Origin: Bacillota bacterium
GTDB taxonomy: Bacteria; Bacillota; Bacilli; Bacillales; Cytobacillaceae
Direction of reading: 5' to 3'
Assembly (NCBI GenBank): GCA_030705745.1
Contig: JAUZPT010000197.1
Span: 1 to 5,801 of the forward strand
Length of the DNA stretch: 5,801 nucleotides
Position numbers and translations under genes: made by a program. Below, one piece after another: positions 1-4,780 of the stretch. The notes under the pieces are model-generated. The model worked only from the letters and a program-made list of their open reading frames with translations, had not been told where the DNA came from and did no database searches. How positions within the stretch are numbered: position 1 is the stretch's first letter; the number at the start of each line of letters is the position of its first letter.

Positions 1-2
1 AA

Positions 3-290
3 CCTGCTCCTGTCAATGTGACTCTCAGACCAGTCGTTGTCGAAATATCCTCAAACGCGCCCTCTGACGAGGATCTCGAGGATATGATTTCCGAGCGTCG
101 AGCCATTCGCCAACCAAAAACCGGCGGATTCTGTCCCAATTGCGGAAAACCGACAAAAATGCTTGGCAGGGTAGATATGTGCATGTATTGCAACGAACCT
201 TTAACCCTTGATCCGAAGCTTCAAGGTAAAGAGTTCAATGAAGACTATAATAAAAAGAAAACGGAAACGGAAACGGAAACGGAAATGTAA
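3..290 (+). CDS. 3' end of an unidentified gene encoding a C-terminal zinc-ribbon protein (partial)
   Basis: The reading frame is open from the first complete codon at base 3 and ends with TAA at 288-290. A GTG at 18 and an ATG at 84 are in frame. The 17 bases before the GTG hold no ribosome binding site, so I read this as the C-terminal part of a longer protein that begins outside the window. Seen directly, counting the GTG codon as residue 1: an acidic stretch (about 17-25), then a zinc ribbon with CPNC (Cys39, Cys42) and CMYC (Cys55, Cys58), then a hydrophilic tail ending in [10 protein letters not shown]. Two CxxC knuckles 12 residues apart are typical of a structural zinc site. The tail is coded by a hexanucleotide repeat. 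I do not recognise the family and assign no function. The gene converges on perR and shares its terminator. An alternative is a 69-residue protein starting at the ATG at 84, but the codons before it read like real protein. Confidence 0.6.
   Translation, partial: PAPVNVTLRPVVVEISSNAPSDEDLEDMISERRAIRQPKTGGFCPNCGKPTKMLGRVDMCMYCNEPLTLDPKLQGKEFNEDYNKKKTETETETEM
259..285 (+). repeat. In-frame hexanucleotide microsatellite (ACGGAA, about 4.5 copies)
   Basis: Bases 259-285 have an exact period of six, with four full ACGGAA units at 261-284. The unit encodes Thr-Glu, giving four TE dipeptides just before the stop codon. Because the unit is two codons long, slippage would lengthen or shorten the tail without shifting the frame. 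Confidence 0.9.
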
Positions 291-333
291 ATCTCTCCTT
301 GAAGGAGTGCATATGTATTTTTCTTCAAAAAAT

Positions 334-362
334 AAAAAGCCGATCACTAGGATCGGCTTTTT
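334..362. terminator. Bidirectional Rho-independent terminator between the convergent zinc-ribbon gene and perR
   Basis: A perfect 7-bp stem, GCCGATC (339-345) with GATCGGC (351-357), encloses the loop ACTAG. It is flanked by five A residues (334-338) and a run of six T residues (358-363), so each strand gives a GC-rich hairpin followed by a U-tract. It lies 44 bases after the stop of the plus-strand gene and a few bases after the perR stop, and so serves both convergent genes. Confidence 0.93.
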
Positions 363-368
363 TCCGTA

Positions 369-806
369 TTAATGAGCTTCTTTCATGGCACAATCAGGGC
401 ATGAGCCGTAAATTTCCATTCGATGGTGACTTACCTTAAAGCCTGTGACATGCGAGGCAAGATGCTCCACTTCATCTAAACCCGGATAGCTAAAATCCAC
501 TATTTTACCACAGCTTTCGCAAATGACATGATAATGATCGGTTGTAATAAAATCAAAACGACTGGAAGCATCTCCGTAAGTCAATTCCTTTACAAGGCCA
601 ACTTCACGAAATACTCGCAAATTATTGTAAACCGTAGCCACACTCATATTGGGGAATTTCCCCTCAAGAGCCTTGTAAATATCGTCAGCGGTTGGATGTG
701 ACATCGAATTTATTAAATACTCAAGTATTGCATGACGTTGTGGAGTAATTCTTACTCCCGTGCCCTTCAATGAATCCAACGCCTCTTTTAAGTGGGGTTG
801 CGACAT
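369..806 (-). CDS. perR: PerR, peroxide-sensing Fur-family repressor
   Basis: A cytosolic metal-dependent repressor of oxidative stress genes. It senses hydrogen peroxide by iron-catalysed oxidation of its own histidines. The protein resembles Bacillus PerR throughout: an N-terminal winged helix containing [10 protein letters not shown] and [11 protein letters not shown], then a C-terminal metal-binding and dimerisation domain. Two upstream in-frame ATGs compete. The ribosome binding site GAGGTG (819-814) is only 1 base from the ATG at 812 but 7 from the ATG at 806. The start at 806 gives 145 residues, the length of B. subtilis PerR. Counted from that start, the regulatory metal ligands His37, Asp85, His91, His93 and Asp104 are present. 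So are the structural zinc cysteines 96, 99, 136 and 139, so the sensor looks fully functional. It follows pduO on the same strand after about 130 bases but has its own promoter and Per box. The neighbouring ygzB and bcp genes of B. subtilis are absent here. Confidence 0.96.
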   Translation of the reverse strand: MSQPHLKEALDSLKGTGVRITPQRHAILEYLINSMSHPTADDIYKALEGKFPNMSVATVYNNLRVFREVGLVKELTYGDASSRFDFITTDHYHVICESCGKIVDFSYPGLDEVEHLASHVTGFKVSHHRMEIYGSCPDCAMKEAH

Positions 807-813
807 ATCCATG

Positions 814-819
814 CACCTC
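814..819 (-). promoter_or_regulatory. perR ribosome binding site that decides the start
   Basis: On the minus strand the sequence reads AAAAGAGGTGC followed by ATG GAT ATG. GAGGTG is 1 base from the first ATG, too close to work well, and 7 bases from the second, which is normal for Bacillus. This supports translation from 806 rather than 812. Confidence 0.8.
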
Positions 820-841
820 TTTTCTAAAAAATATTCTTAAA

Positions 842-856
842 TTATAATAGTTATAA
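842..856 (-). promoter_or_regulatory. Per box (PerR operator) in front of perR
   Basis: On the plus strand the 15-mer is TTATAATAGTTATAA. It differs at one base from the known B. subtilis Per box consensus TTATAATNATTATAA, a 7-1-7 inverted repeat. It sits just downstream of the predicted -10, covering the likely transcription start, about 35 bases before the start codon. This placement suggests direct autorepression, as known for B. subtilis perR. Confidence 0.87.
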
Positions 857-858
857 AT

Positions 859-888
859 AGTTTACTAAGCCTTTACTCTTTTTGTCAA
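859..888 (-). promoter_or_regulatory. Predicted sigma-A promoter of perR
   Basis: On the minus strand a perfect -35 hexamer TTGACA (888-883) is followed after 18 bases by TAAACT (864-859), which matches the -10 consensus at four of six positions. A perfect TATAAT also lies at 846-841 inside the Per box, but has no good -35 at the right distance. Whichever -10 is used, the Per box overlaps the initiation region. Confidence 0.6.
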
Positions 889-936
889 CATTGTAATCTC
901 TTTTAAGATGAATTTTAACGGCAATATCTTATTTTC

Positions 937-1488
937 TCAGCGTTGGTGAAGTATATTTTCCTTTACCCCAAGCTTATCATTCACATATCGGGCGGTTACG
1001 AATAATAAATCAGATAACCTATTTAAGAAAGACAATACCAATGGATTCACTTCATCTCCTAAATGAACCGCACACCGTTCCGCTCTTCTGGCAGTTGTTC
1101 TTGCAACATGAAAGGCTGCTCCAGCCGGGTGGCCACCGGGTAAAATGAAATTCGTTAACGCTGGCAGCTCCGAATCCCATTCATCAATCTGCTTTTCCAT
1201 TTCCTCTATATCTGACTCAGAAAGGGACCATTTAACTTCTTTTCCTGTTGGAGTAGCTAATTCCGCACCAGCATGGAACAAATTGGTTTGTACTTTATGG
1301 AAGACTTTTTCAATCACTTCTTTTTCAGGGAAAATTTCGTTGTTTAAATGGCTTATTGCAAGTCCTATTAAACTGTTCGTCTCATCGCATGTACCGTACG
1401 CCTCTACTCGCGCATCATCCTTCGCCACCCTTTGGCCGTAAATGAGCGATGTTGTCCCTTTATCCCCTGTTTTCGTGTAAATTTTCAT
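937..1488 (-). CDS. pduO: Cob(I)alamin (corrinoid) adenosyltransferase, PduO type (YvqK-like)
   Basis: Transfers the adenosyl group of ATP to cob(I)alamin or cobinamide-type corrinoids to make adenosylcobalamin, in the cytosol. Three in-frame ATGs precede the conserved region. I choose the third, at 1488: the site AAAGGGG (1504-1498) is 9 bases away, whereas it directly abuts the ATG at 1497 and lies inside the frame begun at 1509. This gives 183 residues beginning MKIYTKTGDKGTT, the usual N-terminus of the family. Seen from that start: the ATP-binding loop TKTGDKGTT (5-13), AYGTCDETNS with Asp35, Phe114 in the FILPGG segment, the arginine-rich ARTTARRAER (129-138) and FLNRLSDLLF (154-163). 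By family knowledge these are the ATP site, the Asp-Arg pair and the phenylalanine that helps make four-coordinate corrinoid. I see no cobalamin riboswitch upstream and no B12-dependent enzyme nearby. perR follows about 130 bases downstream with no clear terminator between them. Confidence 0.94.
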   Translation of the reverse strand: MKIYTKTGDKGTTSLIYGQRVAKDDARVEAYGTCDETNSLIGLAISHLNNEIFPEKEVIEKVFHKVQTNLFHAGAELATPTGKEVKWSLSESDIEEMEKQIDEWDSELPALTNFILPGGHPAGAAFHVARTTARRAERCAVHLGDEVNPLVLSFLNRLSDLLFVTARYVNDKLGVKENILHQR

Positions 1489-1497
1489 CCTTCGCAT

Positions 1498-1504
1498 CCC
1501 CTTT
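1498..1504 (-). promoter_or_regulatory. pduO ribosome binding site that decides the start
   Basis: The minus strand reads AAAGGGG, then ATGCGAAGG, then ATG AAA. The 9-base distance fits the ATG at 1488. The intermediate ATG at 1497 touches the site and would be poorly used. A second AAGG lies immediately before the chosen ATG but is too close to act. Confidence 0.7.
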
Positions 1505-1578
1505 GGCATTCGATCGCAATGTTAATTTTCTCTTCTTTGTAAAAAAATGAAGACACGCCCGCATGGCGAAGCGCTCGA

Positions 1579-1678
1579 ATGGAATTTTTCTTTCATCTTA
1601 CCATCCGTTTGCTTTTTTTTACAATTTACACCTTCGCTATGGTTTTCATTTTATTGTAAAAAAAATAAAAAATTCCAT
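1579..1678. repeat. Nested long inverted repeat (outer 11 bp, inner 13 bp), A/T-rich
   Basis: The outer arms ATGGAATTTTT (1579-1589) and AAAAATTCCAT (1668-1678) are perfect complements. So are the inner arms TTTTTTTTACAAT (1613-1625) and ATTGTAAAAAAAA (1653-1665). The two stems are nested, with a 27-base loop at 1626-1652. There are 23 unpaired bases between the stems on the left and only 2 on the right. The arms are low in complexity except for the GGAA/TTCC and ACAAT/ATTGT parts. The function is unknown. Confidence 0.7.
1595..1624 (-). promoter_or_regulatory. Weak candidate promoter for pduO
   Basis: On the minus strand TTGTAA (1624-1619) and TAAGAT (1600-1595) are 18 bases apart, each matching the sigma-A consensus at four of six positions. 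The -35 falls in the right-hand inner arm of the nested inverted repeat. It is the best pairing I found by eye upstream of pduO, but AT-rich DNA yields such matches often. Confidence 0.3.
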
Positions 1679-1694
1679 CCTTCTGCAGAACGTG

Positions 1695-1727
1695 AAAAGG
1701 GACGCTGATAATACCAGCGCCCCCCTT
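1695..1727 (-). terminator. Probable Rho-independent terminator of the hydrolase/transporter operon
   Basis: On the minus strand AAGGG, a GGG internal bulge and CGCTG pair across a short loop with CAGCG, T and CCCTT, followed by a run of four T residues. The core CGCTG (1719-1715) and CAGCG (1707-1703) arms are perfect. The site lies about 75 bases after the stop codon of the transporter gene, the last gene of the operon. The short T-run and the bulge make it weaker than the terminator at 334-362. Confidence 0.6.
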
Positions 1728-1735
1728 GAATACTT

Positions 1736-1763
1736 GTCCAAACGAAAATCTGCTCGTTAGGAC
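1736..1763. repeat. Imperfect hairpin downstream of the transporter gene
   Basis: GTCCAAACGA (1736-1745) pairs with TCGTTAGGAC (1754-1763) in nine of ten positions, with one A-A mismatch and an 8-base loop. No T-run follows on either strand, so it is not a standard terminator. It lies in the 3' untranslated part of the operon between the stop codon and the probable terminator, where it could stabilise the 3' end of the transcript. Confidence 0.55.
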
Positions 1764-1801
1764 GGTTGAACTTTCATTAAATACAAAGGATTTCTTCTAT
1801 T

Positions 1802-3277
1802 CTATGCTAAATGCTCGTTTGATTTTTTTACAACGGCAGCCTGCTTCGTTACTACACTTACCCCAAGTGTAACGACGAGATTAACGACTAGAGCGATTAC
1901 GCCCACATTCATATCCTTGACCACCTGTGGCAATTGCGGAAATAGGACGGCGATCGTCGATGACGTGACTGTTACATATGCGACCGTCAACACACCGATC
2001 AAAATCCCTGCGAATGCACCTTGTTTTGTGACCATATTATTTTTTCCAAGGCTGAATACCAAGGCTGGAAATAGCTGTGTCACAAGGCTGTAACCCATTA
2101 ATAGCAGAGTAACAATCGTGGTGCCGCCTTGTAAAGTGAAGTAAACCGCAACAAGGGCAACAACAGGCACGAGACATTTAGCGAGCGTCGATATTTGCTT
2201 ATCGGACGTTGCCGGTGCAAATACTTTATAAATATTTTTGGAAAGCAATGTGGCTGCTGCCATTAAAATCATTGAACCTGGAACGATTGCTGTCAGCAAT
2301 CCGGCTGCACCGATCAAGCCAACGACCCACGGATCAAATGTCTGGATCGACAAACGCAGCAGGGCGAGGTCGCCGGCTGGGCCCTGCAGTCCTTTTACCT
2401 GTAAAATAGCTGCGAAGCCGACGAAGAATACGAATAAAAGGACAAGCTGATAAAGCGGCATCACAATCGTATTTTTGCGAAAAACTTTGGCATTTTGCGC
2501 TGAGTAAATTGAACCAAAGGTATGTGGCCACATATAAAAGCCAAGTGCCGTCAGCAATACTGTTGTGACAAACCACGATGTGCTAAGTCCACTTGCCGGA
2601 AGTGCAAGAAATCCTGGCTTCGCATGGTCAATCGCTTCGAACATCGGTTGCAGGCCGCCATAGAAATGCAGGGGAAGATAGATTCCGAGAAAGAGAACGA
2701 TTCCGAGAATCATAATATCCTTCATGACCGCTGTCCATGCAGAGCCATGAATACCGGAAATCATGACATAAACGGTTACCGAAATTGCGCCGATCCAAAC
2801 CGCGAGCGTTGGCGAAATCGTTCCATAAGAAGCCTCTGAAACGATAATGCCAAGCCCCTTCAATTGAAGGACAAGGTAAGGAATCAATGCGATCACACCT
2901 ACAACGGATACAAGAATTCCAAGATACGGACTTTTGTATTTACTGACAAAAAAATCGGATTGAGACATTAATTTGTTTTCTTTTGCATATTTCCAAATCG
3001 CAGGAAGGAGCCAATACGACATGATGTACGCAAGGCAGCCGTATGCAAGAATGTAGAACGTCGGGCCGCCTTTGCCGTACGCCCAGCCGCTGCCGCCGAG
3101 AAACGTGAAGGTCGTATAGATTTCACCAGCCATGAGCAAGAATACAAAAATCGTCCCAAACCCACGGCCGCCAACCGTCCATTGCTCGAGAGTCATATCC
3201 TTACCTTTCCGGGCGCGGATTCCAAGGAAGATTGATAGTGCCAAAAAAGCGAAAATGATTATTAGAGCTGCATTCAT
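1802..3277 (-). CDS. yhjB: Sodium:solute symporter-family (SSS) permease, YhjB-like
   Basis: A polytopic membrane transporter of 491 residues, close to the length of B. subtilis YhjB. It is hydrophobic almost throughout, with about 13 predicted membrane segments. SSS hallmarks near the N-terminus are WTVGGRGFG (33-41), then the segment with AGEIYTTFTFLGGSGWAYGKGGP (50-72), and the glycine-rich TM8 region ending LLSKNIYK (344-351). At the TM8 position where PutP has Ser340-Thr341 of the sodium site, this protein has Pro333-Gly334 (my alignment by eye). That resembles the monocarboxylate permease MctP branch as I recall it. The coupling ion is therefore uncertain. Its ATG directly follows the TAA of the small upstream gene, and its ribosome binding site AAGGAGG lies inside that gene, so translation is probably coupled. 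Substrate unknown; the two upstream amidases suggest N-substituted amino acids or a carboxylic acid released from them. Confidence 0.9.
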   Translation of the reverse strand: MNAALIIIFAFLALSIFLGIRARKGKDMTLEQWTVGGRGFGTIFVFLLMAGEIYTTFTFLGGSGWAYGKGGPTFYILAYGCLAYIMSYWLLPAIWKYAKENKLMSQSDFFVSKYKSPYLGILVSVVGVIALIPYLVLQLKGLGIIVSEASYGTISPTLAVWIGAISVTVYVMISGIHGSAWTAVMKDIMILGIVLFLGIYLPLHFYGGLQPMFEAIDHAKPGFLALPASGLSTSWFVTTVLLTALGFYMWPHTFGSIYSAQNAKVFRKNTIVMPLYQLVLLFVFFVGFAAILQVKGLQGPAGDLALLRLSIQTFDPWVVGLIGAAGLLTAIVPGSMILMAAATLLSKNIYKVFAPATSDKQISTLAKCLVPVVALVAVYFTLQGGTTIVTLLLMGYSLVTQLFPALVFSLGKNNMVTKQGAFAGILIGVLTVAYVTVTSSTIAVLFPQLPQVVKDMNVGVIALVVNLVVTLGVSVVTKQAAVVKKSNEHLA

Positions 3278-3475
3278 TTACATTTCCTCCTTACGGTTCA
3301 CTGGGTCAATTTTGTAAATCACAAACATAATCACTGATGTAAGCACAACCCACATGACGATATAAAAAAGGAGAAATGGCATGCCCGCTACATAAGGGGT
3401 GACCTTATTTGCAAAAGAAATGCCTCCGAGTAGTCCGATAAATGGAATAAGTGCAAATAAATGCTGGATTTTCAT
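3278..3475 (-). CDS. yhjC: Small DUF3311 membrane protein, YhjC-like, likely partner of the SSS transporter
   Basis: A 65-residue protein with two predicted membrane segments (about 5-24 and 30-54) joined by a short loop containing NKVTPYVAGMPF, and a charged C-terminus IDPVNRKEEM. The pattern VAGMPFLLFYIVMWVVLTS is typical of DUF3311 proteins, usually encoded just before an SSS permease; YhjC of B. subtilis is 66 residues. The start at 3475 has the site AGGGGGA (3489-3483) 7 bases away. The KEEM codons contain the ribosome binding site of the next gene. By analogy with YhdT before PanF and YjcH before ActP in E. coli, it may be an accessory subunit or assembly factor of the transporter; this is inference. 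It lies 123 bases after the amidohydrolase gene. Confidence 0.88.
   Translation of the reverse strand: MKIQHLFALIPFIGLLGGISFANKVTPYVAGMPFLLFYIVMWVVLTSVIMFVIYKIDPVNRKEEM
3286..3292 (-). promoter_or_regulatory. Transporter ribosome binding site embedded in the DUF3311 gene
   Basis: The minus strand reads AAGGAGG, AAATG, TAA, ATG. The strong site lies 8 bases before the permease ATG and inside the last codons of the small membrane protein gene, whose stop touches the start codon. This is the classical layout for termination-reinitiation and suggests matched synthesis of the two membrane proteins. Confidence 0.85.
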
Positions 3476-3574
3476 TTTCTATTCCCCCTATTTTTTTCCA
3501 ATCGACTCTGTTAACAATGCAATTTGTGTCCAATCCCCATTTTCAAACAAATCCATTTTTTCATTTGGCAGAGG

Positions 3575-3584
3575 CGGTTAACCG
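3575..3584. repeat. 10-bp perfect palindrome CGGTTAACCG in the operon's internal gap
   Basis: CGGTTAACCG lies in the 123-base gap between the amidohydrolase and DUF3311 genes, 15 bases after the amidohydrolase stop. It is GC-capped and self-complementary with no spacer, so it is more like a small DNA-binding site than a hairpin. No T-run follows. It does not fit the CcpA cre consensus. Confidence 0.4.
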
Positions 3585-3598
3585 TTCACTATCATTTT

Positions 3599-4780
3599 TT
3601 AGCCTAAAAATTTGAAAGCGGCGTGCAGGAACATTTTCACTCCAATTTCGAGAGAGTCCTCGTCGATATCAAAGCGGGCATGATGGTGTGGGTAAGTGAT
3701 TCCAGTTTTTTCATTTCCGGCACCAACATAGAAAAATGCACCCGGTACTTTTTGCAAATATGCAGAAAAGTCTTCCCCTCCCATATTTGGTTTCATCAAG
3801 TCAAGCGCTTCTTCACCAAATACTTCCATGACCGTTTCTTCGATGACTTTCGTTACTTCTGCGTCGTTAATGACCGGACGGTAGCCGAACTCATACTTGA
3901 ATTCATACGTTGCTTCATGCGCTTCAGTGATTCCTTTGACGACCCTCTCCATTTTGGCTGGAATCGATTCACGAAGCGAAGCGTCAAAGCTTCGTACGGT
4001 CCCGCAAAGCTCAACTGATCCCGGGATAACATTATGAGTTGTCCCTGCAACGAACTGGGTTACCGACAAAACCAAATTATCAAGTGGATCTGTATTACGG
4101 GATACAATATGCTGAAGATTTGTCACCACTTGTGCGGCTATCGCAATCGAATCGACCGTTTGATGCGGCAGCGCTGCGTGGCCACCTCTACCTTTAACCG
4201 TAATCCAAAAAGTATCAGGCGCTGCCATCATCGGACCATAAACGACGCCAACTTTTCCTTTTTCTATCGGCGCCCAAAGGTGTGTTCCGATAATTAAATC
4301 GACCCCGTCCATGACGCCTGCCTGAACCATTTCCTCCGCTCCGCCAGGAAACAATTCCTCCGCATGCTGGAAAACAAACCGGATTTCACCTTTAATGTGC
4401 TCCTTTAATGAGGAAAGGACTTTCGCCGTTCCGAGAAGCATGGCAGTATGGCCATCGTGACCGCACGCATGCATGACTCCCGGGTTTTGCGAAGCATATT
4501 CACTGCTGTTTTCCTCCTGAATCGGAAGGGCATCCATATCTGCACGAATCGCAAGCACTTTACCTGGCTTCGATCCGATCAAGCGCGCCATTACACTCGT
4601 TTTGGTCGGCCTTGAAAGCTCCAAATTCCCAAAGGATGTCAACGTGTCAAAAATGAATTGCGATGTTTTTTCTTCATGGAACGATAATTCAGGATGCTGG
4701 TGCATATGCCTCCTCCAAGCAACCACATCGTCATTCACATTTTTCGCTAATTGGTTAAAATCCAACACTGCGTTCGTCAT
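3599..4780 (-). CDS. M20D-family amidohydrolase (N-acyl-L-amino acid amidohydrolase / hippurate hydrolase type)
   Basis: A cytosolic two-metal amidohydrolase of 393 residues, the usual M20D length. It probably removes an acyl group from an N-acyl amino acid. Visible motifs in order: RRHMHQHPELSFHE (23-36); MHACGHDGH (103-111) with metal-binding Cys106 and His108; HAEE (139-142) with the catalytic and metal glutamates 141 and 142; GTHLW with His167; the dimerisation-domain motif KGRGGHAALPHQTVD (196-210) with His201; and YPHHHARFDIDE (363-374), whose His366 aligns with the final metal ligand. All catalytic residues are present. The start codon overlaps the stop of the carbamoylase gene as ATGA, with AAGGAG 10 bases upstream, so the two are translationally coupled. 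Relatives include AmaA of Geobacillus stearothermophilus and YxeP, YtnL and YhaA of B. subtilis. Acyl and amino acid preference cannot be read from the sequence; indole-acetyl-amino acid or N-acetyl-cysteine hydrolysis are alternatives. Confidence 0.92.
   Translation of the reverse strand: MTNAVLDFNQLAKNVNDDVVAWRRHMHQHPELSFHEEKTSQFIFDTLTSFGNLELSRPTKTSVMARLIGSKPGKVLAIRADMDALPIQEENSSEYASQNPGVMHACGHDGHTAMLLGTAKVLSSLKEHIKGEIRFVFQHAEELFPGGAEEMVQAGVMDGVDLIIGTHLWAPIEKGKVGVVYGPMMAAPDTFWITVKGRGGHAALPHQTVDSIAIAAQVVTNLQHIVSRNTDPLDNLVLSVTQFVAGTTHNVIPGSVELCGTVRSFDASLRESIPAKMERVVKGITEAHEATYEFKYEFGYRPVINDAEVTKVIEETVMEVFGEEALDLMKPNMGGEDFSAYLQKVPGAFFYVGAGNEKTGITYPHHHARFDIDEDSLEIGVKMFLHAAFKFLG

Larger units (their letters stand above)
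1489..1801. other. 313-base non-coding region between the transporter operon and pduO
   Basis: No credible gene is present on either strand. From right to left, in the direction of minus-strand transcription, it holds an imperfect hairpin (1736-1763) and a probable terminator (1695-1727). Next come a nested A/T-rich inverted repeat (1579-1678), a weak candidate promoter for pduO (1595-1624) and the pduO ribosome binding site (1498-1504). A 65-codon open frame at 1563-1760 on the plus strand lacks a ribosome binding site and any recognisable protein pattern. Confidence 0.7.

Noticed and set aside
807..812. Upstream ATG at 812 as perR start (147 residues)
   Set aside because: The ribosome binding site is only 1 base away from it; the ATG at 806 has a 7-base spacing and gives the usual 145 residues.
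890..936. Terminator between pduO and perR
   Set aside because: No stem of useful length followed by a T-run was found on the minus strand; read-through from pduO into perR remains possible.
1489..1700. Cobalamin riboswitch upstream of the adenosyltransferase gene
   Set aside because: No B12-box-like GCCACTG or ordered set of helices is visible on the minus strand; the region is dominated by A and T runs.
1563..1760. 65-codon plus-strand open frame in the non-coding gap
   Set aside because: No ribosome binding site, composition follows the A/T-rich repeats, and it crosses the probable terminator and hairpin.
1695..1763. T-box leader suggested by the CAGCGTCCCTTTT terminator end
   Set aside because: No AGGGTGG-type T-box sequence or specifier stem is seen, and the following gene is not an amino acid or tRNA synthetase gene. 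A plain operon terminator explains it better.
3575..3588. CcpA catabolite-response (cre) site around CGGTTAACCG
   Set aside because: The alignment to TGNAANCGNTNNCA fails at several required positions in every register tried.
3623..4018. 131-codon plus-strand open frame opposite the amidohydrolase gene
   Set aside because: It lies entirely antisense to a gene with all M20D catalytic motifs; its translation shows no domain pattern and is rich in Phe, Cys and Arg as expected for a shadow frame.
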